This document shows positions 1-6,299 of a stretch of DNA of 6,299 nt, in pieces. This stretch comes from Asaia bogorensis. Its GTDB lineage: Bacteria > Pseudomonadota > Alphaproteobacteria > Acetobacterales > Acetobacteraceae. The position numbers and the translations under genes were made by a program. Within the stretch, counting starts at the first letter, position 1. Each line of letters starts with the position of its first letter. The notes beneath the pieces are model-generated. The model did not search any database and was not told where the DNA came from. It saw nothing but the letters and a program-made list of their open reading frames with translations. Location: positions 1 to 6,299 of the forward strand of contig CAMCHA010000165.1 of the NCBI GenBank assembly GCA_945874515.1, read 5' to 3'.

Positions 1-578
1 CTGGTGCCAAGATGCACCAGCTTTTCCCACATCTGCGCCATGATATCGGGCACAGCGGTCGCCACCATGCCGGGCGCCGCACTGAAGGCCGCTGCTATGC
101 GCTCAACCTGGGTACTCATGCCGCCCGCAACTTCCCCAAAGGTCAGCCAGCGCCAATCATTCAAATGCCGGATCGTACCATCGGGCGCGAGGCTTGCCTG
201 GATTTTCGCAATACCGCCGAGCACGCGCTCAGCACCGAAGGCACGTTGCAAGGCCTCAATATGGCTGATGCCGTTCAGCACCGGCAGAATGGCCGTGCGA
301 GCATCCACTGCCGGGCGGATCGTTTCCATCGCTTCCGACAGATCATAGGCCTTGCAGGTCAAGATCAGCAGGTCCCAGCCGGGGCTGAGCGCCTCTGGCG
401 TGATGGTCGTCACCTTGGCCTCGTAATCGCCAAGGCTACTTGTGATCTTCAAGCCATCACGGGCAAGCACCGCCGCGCGGCCGGGGCGCACCAGAAAGCA
501 CGGATCAAGCCCCGCCTGATGCAGACGCCCACCAAAATAACCGCCCAAGGCGCCCGCGCCCAGAATCAGAATACGCAT
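1..578 (-). CDS. Ketopantoate reductase-family dehydrogenase (PanE/ApbA), N-terminal part, cut by the window edge
   Basis: Reading the minus strand from ATG at 578 gives an uninterrupted 192-codon frame that leaves the window at position 1. The family reduces 2-dehydropantoate to pantoate with NADPH in the cytoplasm (pantothenate/CoA synthesis), but many paralogues act on other 2-keto acids. Seen here: a Rossmann nucleotide-binding loop near the start (G7-A-G-A-L-G12-G), a CKAYD segment with K76, a VLNGI segment with N102, and MWEKLVHLGT with K186. These positions match the lysine, asparagine and second lysine that are conserved in ketopantoate reductases. The C-terminal helical domain, with the conserved glutamate and serine region, lies outside the window. 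The start is supported by GAGGG at 583-587, four bases upstream of the ATG. The gene is divergent from the efflux operon, so a shared function is not implied. Family assignment is firm; the true substrate is open, so no symbol is given. Confidence 0.9.
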   Translation of the reverse strand, partial: MRILILGAGALGGYFGGRLHQAGLDPCFLVRPGRAAVLARDGLKITSSLGDYEAKVTTITPEALSPGWDLLILTCKAYDLSEAMETIRPAVDARTAILPVLNGISHIEALQRAFGAERVLGGIAKIQASLAPDGTIRHLNDWRWLTFGEVAGGMSTQVERIAAAFSAAPGMVATAVPDIMAQMWEKLVHLGT

Positions 579-619
579 CAAACCCTCATGCCCGGCATCA
601 GTCTAAAGGCTAGCCCAAA

Positions 620-636
620 GCATGCGCGCTGCGAAT
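620..636 (+). repeat. Imperfect 17-bp direct repeat, copy 1 (possible operator half)
   Basis: The bases gcatgcgcgctgcgaat match copy 2 at 673-689 at 15 of 17 positions, with start points 53 bp apart. The copies share the palindromic core GCATGC. A repeat upstream of an efflux operon could be a regulator binding site, but two copies alone do not prove this. Confidence 0.4.
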
Positions 637-672
637 GGCAATCCGGGGGGTTACAGAGCGATAAGTTTCGGG

Positions 673-689
673 GCATGCGCGTTGCAAAT
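673..689 (+). repeat. Imperfect 17-bp direct repeat, copy 2 (possible operator half)
   Basis: The bases gcatgcgcgttgcaaat match copy 1 at 620-636 at 15 of 17 positions. This copy ends five bases before the extended -10 element, so a protein bound here would cover the -35 region of the adaptor promoter. The operator role is inference from position only. Confidence 0.4.
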
Positions 690-693
690 TCCC

Positions 694-702
694 TGCTATG
701 CT
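694..702 (+). promoter_or_regulatory. Extended -10 promoter element for the efflux operon, predicting a leaderless mRNA
   Basis: TGCTATGCT fits the extended -10 pattern TGnTATnnT, with hexamer TATGCT at 697-702. With the usual spacing, +1 falls at 709, the A of the adaptor's ATG. No Shine-Dalgarno sequence precedes that ATG (the preceding bases are ctgcgccc), which agrees with a leaderless message. No good -35 hexamer stands 16-18 bp upstream, but extended -10 promoters can do without one. Confidence 0.45.
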
Positions 703-708
703 GCGCCC

Positions 709-2319
709 ATGCGGAAATGGCTGATTGCCCTTGTCTTGTTGCTTGGTGCTGGCGCTACCTGGTGGGGCGCCGGCATGCAGCGCCCTGGCTTTCTGGAACC
801 CGATGGCCAGGCTGGCGCGCCTCGGCTTCGCACCGCAACGCTTGATCGTGGGTCCATCACCGCCGTGGTTGCGGCGACAGGGACGGTAAACCCGGTGACG
901 CTGGTGCAGGTGGGTAGCCAGCTTTCCGGCCAAATTCGCGAATTGCTGGCCGATTTCAATTCGAAGGTGAAAGCCGACCAACCCATCGCACAATTGGATA
1001 CCGCAACGCTTGAAGCCCGCCGCGCGGCGGCCGAGGCTGATGTGCACGCCGCCGCCGCGCAAATCACCGTCTCCCGCGCGCAGGCCGAGCGTTCAGTGGC
1101 GGATTACGCGCAAGCCAGGGCGCAGATTGAAGCAGTGCGCGCCGCGTTTTTGGGCGCCGAGGCCAGCCTGCGCGATGCCGAGGTGGAAGCCGCGCGCACC
1201 GCAGAACTGCGTGCCCGAGGCGTTGGTACGGAACGCGAAGCCTTGCGCGCCGGCTTCACGGCAGAAAGGCTACGCGCCGCGGTTGCACAGGCCCAGGCCG
1301 ATATCTCGCGCGCCGATGCTGGGCTTTTGGCGGCTAGCGCCTCCGCCCGCACTGCTGATGCGCAAGTTGAAGCCGCCATTGCGGCGCGTGAACAGAAGGT
1401 CGCGCAGCTTCGCCAGGTGGAAGTGGACCTGCGGAACGCCACGATCAAATCGCCAATTGATGGTGTGGTTGTATCGCGGAATATTGATATTGGCCAAACC
1501 GTCGCGGCTTCCTTCCAATCGCCCATCCTGTTCCAGATCGCCGCCAGCCTGGATGAGATGGAAGTGCATGCGACCGTGGATGAAGCCGATATTGGCCGTG
1601 TACGGGCAGGCCAGGAAGTGACCTTCACGGTAGCATCCTACCCCAATGAAACACTGCGCGGGCGCGTCAAGGAAATCCGCCTGGCCGCGACCACGGTGCA
1701 GAATGTGGTGACCTATACGGTGGTGGTGAATACGCCCAATGCTTCTGGCCGCCTGCTGCCGGGCATGACGGCAACACTCCGTATCATCACCGATATCCGC
1801 AATGATGCGCTGCGTGTTCCCAATGCAGCGCTGCGCTGGCGCCCGGCGGGTAGTACCGGCGGCACAAGTGGCGCGCCGCAGGCGCAAGCTGGTGGCCAGC
1901 AAATGGATCAGGCGCTGGCGCAGCTCACGGATTTGACTGAAGCGCAACGCAATGAAATCGAAGCCGCACGCGCGGAAATGCGCGCGCGCATGGCAGCACT
2001 CCCGCAGGACCCGGATGCGCGGCGCCAGCAGGCGCAAGCGGGGCGCCAGCGCCTGATTGCACGCCTGAATGCGGTGCTGACCCCGGATCAGCGCGCGCGC
2101 CTTGCCGCCCTTCGCGGTAATGCTGCGACAGGCCAGGCAGGTACGGTTTGGGTGCAGGAAGGCGATGCGCAACCACGCGCCGTGCAACTGCGTATTGGCC
2201 TTTCAGATGGCAGCGTCACGGAAATCATCAGCGGTGATATCGCCGAAGGCGCGGCGGTGATCATCGGCCAGGAACGTGCCGGCACCGCCGCGGCTTCCGG
2301 TGCCAGGCGGCTTTTCTGA
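709..2319 (+). CDS. macA: MacA-like periplasmic adaptor subunit (HlyD/MFP family) with an LTxxQ-rich insertion
   Basis: A 536-residue membrane-fusion protein, longer than typical MacA (about 370-400). It links an inner-membrane MacB transporter to a TolC-type outer channel. The start at 709 gives a classic N-terminal anchor: M-R-K-W followed by a hydrophobic stretch (about 5-20). Next come the first half of the biotinyl-lipoyl domain (about 65-97, with VGSQLSGQI), a long Ala/Glu/Arg-rich alpha-helical hairpin (about 98-240) that should contact the outer channel, the second lipoyl half (ATIKSPIDGVVVSR, 244-257, IDIGQTV after it), and a beta-barrel region opening with EVHATVDEADIG (285-296), a MacA hallmark. 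After VPNAALR (370-376) about 98 residues (380-477) interrupt the membrane-proximal domain, which resumes at GTVWVQEGD (478-486). The stop is five bases upstream of the ATPase ATG. The substrate is unknown; RND adaptors share the fold, but the ABC neighbours settle the type. Confidence 0.9.
   Translation: MRKWLIALVLLLGAGATWWGAGMQRPGFLEPDGQAGAPRLRTATLDRGSITAVVAATGTVNPVTLVQVGSQLSGQIRELLADFNSKVKADQPIAQLDTATLEARRAAAEADVHAAAAQITVSRAQAERSVADYAQARAQIEAVRAAFLGAEASLRDAEVEAARTAELRARGVGTEREALRAGFTAERLRAAVAQAQADISRADAGLLAASASARTADAQVEAAIAAREQKVAQLRQVEVDLRNATIKSPIDGVVVSRNIDIGQTVAASFQSPILFQIAASLDEMEVHATVDEADIGRVRAGQEVTFTVASYPNETLRGRVKEIRLAATTVQNVVTYTVVVNTPNASGRLLPGMTATLRIITDIRNDALRVPNAALRWRPAGSTGGTSGAPQAQAGGQQMDQALAQLTDLTEAQRNEIEAARAEMRARMAALPQDPDARRQQAQAGRQRLIARLNAVLTPDQRARLAALRGNAATGQAGTVWVQEGDAQPRAVQLRIGLSDGSVTEIISGDIAEGAAVIIGQERAGTAAASGARRLF
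1846..2139 (+). other. Spy/CpxP-like insertion within the adaptor (two LTxxQ motifs, internal repeat)
   Basis: This segment encodes adaptor residues 380-477. It begins with a Gly/Ser/Thr/Ala/Gln-rich linker (380-398) and continues as a charged, probably helical stretch. Two LTxxQ motifs are present: L409-T-E-A-Q413 and L457-T-P-D-Q461, each followed by an arginine. The blocks 390-421 and 440-469 align with 13 identities in 30 positions if two residues (407-408) are gapped, and both open with QAQAG. LTxxQ pairs mark the periplasmic Spy/CpxP family (chaperone and envelope-stress or metal-sensing proteins), and the segment would also be periplasmic here. The homology is inferred from motif and location only; an ordinary Ala/Arg/Gln-rich helical insert is the alternative. 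Confidence 0.55.
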
Positions 2320-2323
2320 TGCC

Positions 2324-3064
2324 ATGACGGCTTTGATTGAAACTACCGGCCTCACCAAGCATTACCCGGCAGGTGAGGGCGTGGTGGCCGCGCTGCAGGA
2401 TGTGACGCTTTCCATCGCACCTGGGCGTTTTGTGGCCGCCATGGGGCCATCGGGTTCCGGCAAATCCACCTTTCTCAATCTGATCGGCTGCCTTGATCGG
2501 CCAACACGCGGCAATTACGGTCTGATGGGCGAAGATGTGGGGGCGCTGTCCCATGACCGGCTTGCTGATCTGCGCAGTCGGCGCCTTGGTTTTGTCTTTC
2601 AATCTTTCAATCTGCTGCCGCGTGCCGATGCGCTCGCCAATGTGGAATTGCCGCTAATTTATCGCGGCATGCCAAAGCGACTTAGGCGCGAACGCGCGGC
2701 GGCGGCGCTGGCAGCGGTGGGTTTGGCGAATCGCATGCATCACCGCCCCACGCAACTTTCCGGCGGCCAGCAGCAGCGCGTGGCGATTGCGCGCGCCATT
2801 GTCGGCAGCCCGGATTTGATTCTGGCGGATGAGCCCACCGGCGCCCTGGATACCCGCACCGGACTTTCCATCATGGCGCTGTTCCAGGCGCTCAATCGCG
2901 AAGGGGTCGGCATTTTGATGGTGACGCATGATCCCGATGTGGCACGCTTTGCTGAACGCGTGCTGCGCTTTCGTGATGGGCGATTGATTGCAGATGAAAC
3001 GCAACGCGCCGCCAATGCCGAAGCCGCACTCACCGCACTGCCTGAGGCGGATGCAGCGGCATGA
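2324..3064 (+). CDS. MacB-type ABC transporter ATPase (LolD/MacB nucleotide-binding family)
   Basis: A 246-residue cytoplasmic ATPase that powers the permease encoded next. All ABC motifs are intact: Walker A GPSGSGKS (41-48), Q-loop Q93 in VFQSFNLLP, signature LSGGQ (145-149), Walker B LILADE with catalytic E170 (165-170), D-loop GALD (173-176) and H-loop H202 in VTHD. The FQSFNLLP and DEPTGALD wording is typical of the MacB/LolD/FtsE group. E. coli MacB is a single chain of ATPase plus permease; here the two halves are separate genes. The start at 2324 aligns with the family ([14 protein letters not shown]); the upstream in-frame ATG at 2276 would overlap the adaptor by 44 bases and add a low-complexity tail. 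No strong ribosome binding site is seen, so translation is probably coupled to the adaptor. The stop overlaps the permease start in ATGA. Confidence 0.93.
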   Translation: MTALIETTGLTKHYPAGEGVVAALQDVTLSIAPGRFVAAMGPSGSGKSTFLNLIGCLDRPTRGNYGLMGEDVGALSHDRLADLRSRRLGFVFQSFNLLPRADALANVELPLIYRGMPKRLRRERAAAALAAVGLANRMHHRPTQLSGGQQQRVAIARAIVGSPDLILADEPTGALDTRTGLSIMALFQALNREGVGILMVTHDPDVARFAERVLRFRDGRLIADETQRAANAEAALTALPEADAAA

Positions 3065-4338
3065 ATGCGCTTCTGCCACCCATCACTACCGCCGCCAGGC
3101 GTGGCATTGATGTGCAGGAAGCTTTGCGTGGCGCGCTTTCCGCGCTTTCGGCTAATCTGCTGCGCTCCATCCTGACAGCGCTTGGCATTTTCATTGGTGT
3201 GGCGGCGGTGATTGCGACCGTGGCGGTGGGTGAAGGCGCACGGCGGCAGGTGCTGGCGCAGATCCAATCTCTGGGTGCTAATCTGCTAATCGTCTGGGGC
3301 GGCAGCGCCACCATGGGCGGCGTGCGGCTTGGTGCGGGCGGGCGTTCCAACCTTGCTTGGGATGATGCGGTGGCGATTGCGCGTGAGATTCCGGAAGTGC
3401 AGGTGGCGGCCGGTTCCATTCGCCAGACCTTTCAAGTCGTGGCCGGCAATCAGAACTGGTCCACCACCGTGCTGGCGACCGAACCTGATTACTTCATCGC
3501 CCATGAATGGGTAGCTGATGGGGGGCGCTTATTTGCGCCTGAAGAAGCAGCGGGCGGGCGCAAGGTGGTAATCCTGGGCGCCACCGTGGCCGAGATGCTG
3601 TTCGCCGAAGAAGACCCGGTGGGGCGCGAAATTCGCATTCGTCAAACGCCTTTTGAGGTGATTGGCGTCATGGTGCGCAAGGGTCAGAACCCCACAGGCC
3701 AGGATCAGGATGATGCGGTTTTCGTGCCCTATTGGACCGCGCGACGCAGCGTGATGGGTGCCTCGCGTGCCAATGCGCGCCAGGTGGGTGTGATTTCTGT
3801 GAAAGTCCACGAAGGTGAGAATATGGCAGCGGCGGAAGAAGCCATCCGCACCCTGATGCGCCAACGCCATCGCGTGGCCGCCAATGAACCGGACAGCGTT
3901 TCCATCCGCAATCTTTCCGATATCCAGGCCACGCGCGATGCATCGGCGCGTACGCTTTCCACGTTGCTTGCTTCGGTCGCCGCAGTATCGTTGCTGGTGG
4001 GGGGCATTGGCGTGATGAACATCATGCTGGTGAGTGTCACGGAACGCACGCGCGAAATTGGCCTGAGGCTTGCCATCGGTGCGCGACGGCGCGATGTCCT
4101 GGCGCAATTTCTGCTGGAAGCAGTGATGCTGGCGCTGATGGGGGGCGCGGCCGGCGTGCTGGCGGGGATCGCGCTATCGCATATCCTGGCCGATGTGGCG
4201 GGCTGGCCGGTGCTGGTCCGGGCCGATGCGGTGCTGATTGCGGTTGGGGTTTCGGCGCTGACGGGCCTGTTCTTCGGCTTCTGGCCGGCGCGCCGCGCCG
4301 CGCATTTGGACCCGATAACGGCGCTGCGGCACGAATAA
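3061..4338 (+). CDS. MacB-type ABC transporter permease (MacB periplasmic core plus FtsX domain)
   Basis: A 425-residue inner-membrane protein with the MacB layout: a first membrane helix at about 34-56 ([14 protein letters not shown]...), a periplasmic domain of about 240 residues (61-300), then three C-terminal helices at about 302-326, 350-372 and 391-408. Landmarks are [13 protein letters not shown] leading into [15 protein letters not shown] (327-341), the coupling region to the ATPase, and the C-terminal [19 protein letters not shown], a MacB-family signature. MacB does not carry substrate through the membrane; it moves periplasmic molecules into the MacA-TolC conduit by mechanotransmission, and exported cargoes in the family include macrolides, peptides and siderophores. 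The start overlaps the ATPase stop (ATGA, 3061-3064). No outer-membrane channel gene is in the window. The family call is firm; the cargo is unknown. Confidence 0.93.
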   Translation: MNALLPPITTAARRGIDVQEALRGALSALSANLLRSILTALGIFIGVAAVIATVAVGEGARRQVLAQIQSLGANLLIVWGGSATMGGVRLGAGGRSNLAWDDAVAIAREIPEVQVAAGSIRQTFQVVAGNQNWSTTVLATEPDYFIAHEWVADGGRLFAPEEAAGGRKVVILGATVAEMLFAEEDPVGREIRIRQTPFEVIGVMVRKGQNPTGQDQDDAVFVPYWTARRSVMGASRANARQVGVISVKVHEGENMAAAEEAIRTLMRQRHRVAANEPDSVSIRNLSDIQATRDASARTLSTLLASVAAVSLLVGGIGVMNIMLVSVTERTREIGLRLAIGARRRDVLAQFLLEAVMLALMGGAAGVLAGIALSHILADVAGWPVLVRADAVLIAVGVSALTGLFFGFWPARRAAHLDPITALRHE

Positions 4339-4400
4339 CCCCCTTCCGTTCCGGCCCGGCGCGCGGCAGGATCAGGCAGAAGCCAAACAAGGGGAAAGCC
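4339..4400 (+). other. Short spacer between the efflux operon and the BKACE gene
   Basis: This 62-base gap has no hairpin followed by a T-run, so no intrinsic terminator is seen, and no clear promoter. It ends in a good Shine-Dalgarno sequence (aagggga, 4389-4395) about five bases before ATG 4401. Read-through from the efflux operon is possible. A Rho-dependent stop or a weak promoter cannot be excluded. Confidence 0.5.
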
Positions 4401-5327
4401 ATGACCAAGGTCATCATTACTTGCGCCGTCACCGGTGCCATCCACACGCCTTCCATGTCGGAATACCTGCCAATCACGCCGAGGGAGATTGCGGAACAAT
4501 CCATCGCCGCAGCGGAAGCGGGGGCTTCCATCATCCATCTGCATGCGCGCGACCCGCAAAATGGCCAGCCCACGCCGGACCCCAAGGTCTTCATGCAATT
4601 CCTTCCCGTCATCAAGCAATCCACCGATGCGGTGATCAATATCACCACGGGCGGTGGGCTTGGCATGACCTTGGATGAAAGGCTTGCGGCACCTTTACTG
4701 GCAAAACCTGAGATGTGCAGCCTGAATATGGGTTCGATGAATTTCAACATTGCGCCATCGGCCGCGCGGGTGAAGAAGTTCAAATATGATTGGGAGAAGC
4801 CTTACCTTGAAGGCACCACCAATTACATTTTCCGCAATACCTTCCAGGATATCGAACAGGTCGTGGAACGGCTCGGCAAGGAGCATGGTACGCGCTTTGA
4901 ATTTGAATGTTACGATGTCGGCCATTTGTACAATCTGGCGCATATGCTGGACCGCAAGATTGTCGAAGCACCGCTGTTCACTCAGACCATTTTTGGCATT
5001 CTGGGCGGCATAGGCGCCGAACCGCGCAATTTGATGTTCATGAAGGAAACGGCGGATCGGCTTTTCGGCAAGGACTATGTTTGGTCCGTGCTGGCGGCAG
5101 GGCGCAACCAAATGCCCTTCACGACCATGGCCGGCATGATGGGCGGCAATGTGCGCGTTGGATTGGAAGATAGCCTCTGGCTCGGCAAGGGCGTGGCAGC
5201 GAAAACGAACGCCGAACAAGTCGCGAAAATCCGCCGCATCCTGGAAGAACTCAGCCTGGAAATCGCCACACCTGCGGAGGCACGAGAGATGCTGAAGCTC
5301 AAGGGCGGTGATCTCGTCGGTTTCTGA
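4401..5327 (+). CDS. Beta-keto acid cleavage enzyme (BKACE, 3-keto-5-aminohexanoate cleavage family, formerly DUF849)
   Basis: A 308-residue zinc-dependent TIM-barrel enzyme. The family condenses a beta-keto acid with acetyl-CoA to give acetoacetate and a new acyl-CoA; the founding member, Kce, acts in lysine fermentation. Seen here: IIHLHARD (44-51) with zinc ligands H46 and H48, NITTGGG (80-86) in the position of the Ser82 loop, NMGSMNF (109-115), and RVGLED (252-257), where R252, E256 and D257 match the arginine, third zinc ligand and aspartate of Kce (226, 230, 231). The active site therefore looks complete. Where Kce has TGAE near residue 14, this protein reads TGAIHTPSMS, a subgroup with a different substrate pocket. 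FECYDVGHLYNL (168-179) is a subgroup signature I recognise but cannot tie to a substrate. The start has a strong Shine-Dalgarno sequence at 4389-4395. The next gene follows after 28 bases, so the two are probably co-transcribed. Confidence 0.92.
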   Translation: MTKVIITCAVTGAIHTPSMSEYLPITPREIAEQSIAAAEAGASIIHLHARDPQNGQPTPDPKVFMQFLPVIKQSTDAVINITTGGGLGMTLDERLAAPLLAKPEMCSLNMGSMNFNIAPSAARVKKFKYDWEKPYLEGTTNYIFRNTFQDIEQVVERLGKEHGTRFEFECYDVGHLYNLAHMLDRKIVEAPLFTQTIFGILGGIGAEPRNLMFMKETADRLFGKDYVWSVLAAGRNQMPFTTMAGMMGGNVRVGLEDSLWLGKGVAAKTNAEQVAKIRRILEELSLEIATPAEAREMLKLKGGDLVGF

Positions 5328-5342
5328 AGTTCATAAAAAATA

Positions 5343-5348
5343 GGGAGG
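5343..5348 (+). promoter_or_regulatory. Ribosome binding site of the ThDP enzyme
   Basis: GGGAGG stands seven bases upstream of ATG 5356 and is the best Shine-Dalgarno match in the window. It fixes the start of the following gene and marks it as independently and probably efficiently translated, unlike the coupled efflux genes. It lies in a 28-base gap that opens with an A-rich stretch (cataaaaaata). Confidence 0.75.
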
Positions 5349-5355
5349 CCGCGCC

Positions 5356-6299
5356 ATGGCCGAGAAATACACCGTCGCCGATCTGGTGGCGGAATTCCTG
5401 CCGCAGATTGGTGTTTCGACCGTCTTCGGCATTGTGTCCGTGCATAATATTCCCATGCTGGATGCGATCGGCCAGCGCAATCGGCTGCGTTATGTGAAGG
5501 CGCGCGGAGAGATGGGCGGCGCGCATATGGCCGATGCCTATGCGCGCGTCACCGGCCATTTGGGCGTGATCTTCACCAGCACGGGGCCAGGCATGGCCAA
5601 TGCCATCCCTGGCCTGGTGGAAGCGCGTTTTGCCGGCAGCCCCGTGCTGCACATCACTGGGCAAACCGCAACGCGCTTCATTGATCGAGATGTCGGCACG
5701 GTGCATGACGTGCCTGGCCAAACCCAGGCCCTCGCTGCCGTCTGCAAGGCGGCCTATCGCGTGCGCAGTGCTGGTGAGGCTTTTGGCGTGCTGGTACGCG
5801 CGGCGGCGGAAGCGCTCTCAGCGCCGCGCGGCCCGGTTTCGGTCGAAATCCCGATTGATCTGCAACGCACGGCCATCCCGCGCCCAGCCGGGCTGGATGC
5901 GCTGGTGCTGCCCATCACGGCTCCATTGCCGCCTAATCCTGCGGAATTGGATGAAGCTGTCGCCATTCTGTCCAAAGCCAAGCGTCCCATGATTTGGCTT
6001 GGCAATGGCGCAAAGCAGGCGGGTGCGGAAGCGGCGCGGCTGATGGCGCTGGGGTTTGGCGTGGTCACATCCTGGAACGGGCGCGGCATTATCGCCGAAG
6101 ATCACCCCATGTCGCTCGGCGCTTTGCATGGCAATGGATCGCCGCGCGTGCAGGAATTTTACGGCAGCGTGGATGCCATGCTGGTCGTGGGGTCGCGCCT
6201 GCGCGGGCATGAAACCATGGACTTCAATATGAAGCTGCCTGAGACGCTGATCCGCGTTGATGGCGATGCTGCGGCCAATGGGCGCGGCTATGCGTCTTC
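5356..6299 (+). CDS. Thiamine-diphosphate-dependent enzyme of the acetolactate synthase/2-keto acid decarboxylase type, N-terminal part, cut by the window edge
   Basis: An open frame of 314 codons with no stop before the right edge; full-length members have about 540-600 residues. The N-terminal pyrimidine-binding domain (about 1-170) is clear: YTVADLVAEFL, VFGIVSVHNIPMLDAI, and KARGEMGGAHMADAYAR with E52 in the place of the glutamate that activates the ThDP aminopyrimidine. FTSTGPGMANAIPGLVEA (73-90) and GPVSVEIPIDLQ (159-170) follow. The central domain begins near 190 (PAELDEAVAIL, PMIWLGNGAK) and reaches VVGSRLRGHETMDFN. The C-terminal pyrophosphate domain with the GDG metal motif is outside the window. 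The motifs exclude most other ThDP families, but acetolactate synthase, benzoylformate-type decarboxylase, oxalyl-CoA-type lyase and carboligase cannot be told apart. The usual RHEQ of acetolactate synthase reads ARGEMG here, which argues against a housekeeping IlvB. The neighbouring BKACE suggests keto acid catabolism. Confidence 0.88.
   Translation, partial: MAEKYTVADLVAEFLPQIGVSTVFGIVSVHNIPMLDAIGQRNRLRYVKARGEMGGAHMADAYARVTGHLGVIFTSTGPGMANAIPGLVEARFAGSPVLHITGQTATRFIDRDVGTVHDVPGQTQALAAVCKAAYRVRSAGEAFGVLVRAAAEALSAPRGPVSVEIPIDLQRTAIPRPAGLDALVLPITAPLPPNPAELDEAVAILSKAKRPMIWLGNGAKQAGAEAARLMALGFGVVTSWNGRGIIAEDHPMSLGALHGNGSPRVQEFYGSVDAMLVVGSRLRGHETMDFNMKLPETLIRVDGDAAANGRGYAS

Larger units (their letters stand above)
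579..708. promoter_or_regulatory. Divergent intergenic region with promoters for both flanking genes
   Basis: These 130 bases separate the minus-strand reductase from the plus-strand efflux operon and must hold the start signals for both. On the plus strand there is a convincing extended -10 element (694-702). On the minus strand the only clear signal is the ribosome binding site GAGGG (583-587); I could not find a persuasive -35/-10 pair. Two copies of an imperfect 17-base direct repeat lie at 620-636 and 673-689. No open frame here resembles a gene. An in-frame upward extension of the adaptor to ATG 622 is possible but unlikely, because it would place 29 non-signal residues before the membrane anchor. 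Confidence 0.6.

Noticed and set aside
622..708. Upstream start for the adaptor at ATG 622
   Set aside because: It would add 29 residues with no signal character before a normal membrane anchor that begins at 709.
12..845. Plus-strand open frame (277 codons) over the reductase and the intergenic region
   Set aside because: The opposite strand encodes a clear ketopantoate reductase with catalytic residues in place; this frame has no motif and overlaps the adaptor start.
1971..1990. Alternating GC run (possible Z-DNA element) within the adaptor
   Set aside because: It is explained by Ala/Arg codons in a GC-rich gene, and similar short runs occur throughout the window.
1270..2187. Long minus-strand open frame (305 codons) inside the adaptor gene
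   Set aside because: It is antisense to a gene with clear family motifs, has a His/Arg/Cys-rich composition typical of shadow frames in GC-rich DNA, and shows no recognisable domain.
4339..4400. Possible terminator in the GC-rich spacer
   Set aside because: There is only a tiny CCGG/CCGG dyad and no T-run after it.
3729..4619. Minus-strand open frame (296 codons) across the permease and the start of BKACE
   Set aside because: It spans two real plus-strand genes and the spacer between them, and its translation resembles no protein family.

Overview
The window is GC-rich (about 60% by eye), tightly packed and fully chromosomal in character. Its gene styles fit an alphaproteobacterium, most likely of the Acetobacteraceae/Rhodospirillales type: a MacA-like adaptor with separate MacB ATPase and permease genes, a BKACE of the 'TPSMS' subgroup, and an orphan thiamine-diphosphate enzyme. 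The lineage is inferred from general resemblance and could not be tested. I see no phage, transposon, CRISPR or RNA gene.

Layout. (1) Positions 1-578, minus strand: the N-terminal 192 codons of a ketopantoate reductase-family (PanE/ApbA) dehydrogenase, running off the left edge. (2) Positions 579-708: a divergent intergenic region with an imperfect direct repeat and an extended -10 promoter element placed so that transcription would start on the A of the next ATG. (3) Positions 709-4338, plus strand: a three-gene MacAB-type tripartite efflux operon (periplasmic adaptor, ABC ATPase, FtsX/MacB permease) with overlapping or near-overlapping junctions. (4) Positions 4401-6299, plus strand: a beta-keto acid cleavage enzyme (BKACE, formerly DUF849) followed 28 bp later by a thiamine-diphosphate-dependent enzyme of the acetolactate synthase/decarboxylase type, which runs off the right edge.

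How the parts work together. The adaptor, ATPase and permease should form an inner-membrane MacAB complex that recruits a TolC-like outer-membrane channel encoded elsewhere. The BKACE and the ThDP enzyme are probably co-transcribed and suggest a small catabolic route for a keto acid; their substrates cannot be read from the sequence. No terminator is visible between the permease and the BKACE gene, so read-through is possible.

The most unusual feature is in the adaptor. About 98 extra residues interrupt its C-terminal part and carry two LTxxQ motifs, the hallmark of the periplasmic Spy/CpxP stress and metal-sensing proteins. The motifs lie in what looks like an internally duplicated block of about 50 residues. 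This suggests an efflux adaptor with a built-in periplasmic sensing or chaperone-like module. The rest of the window is well-known gene families.
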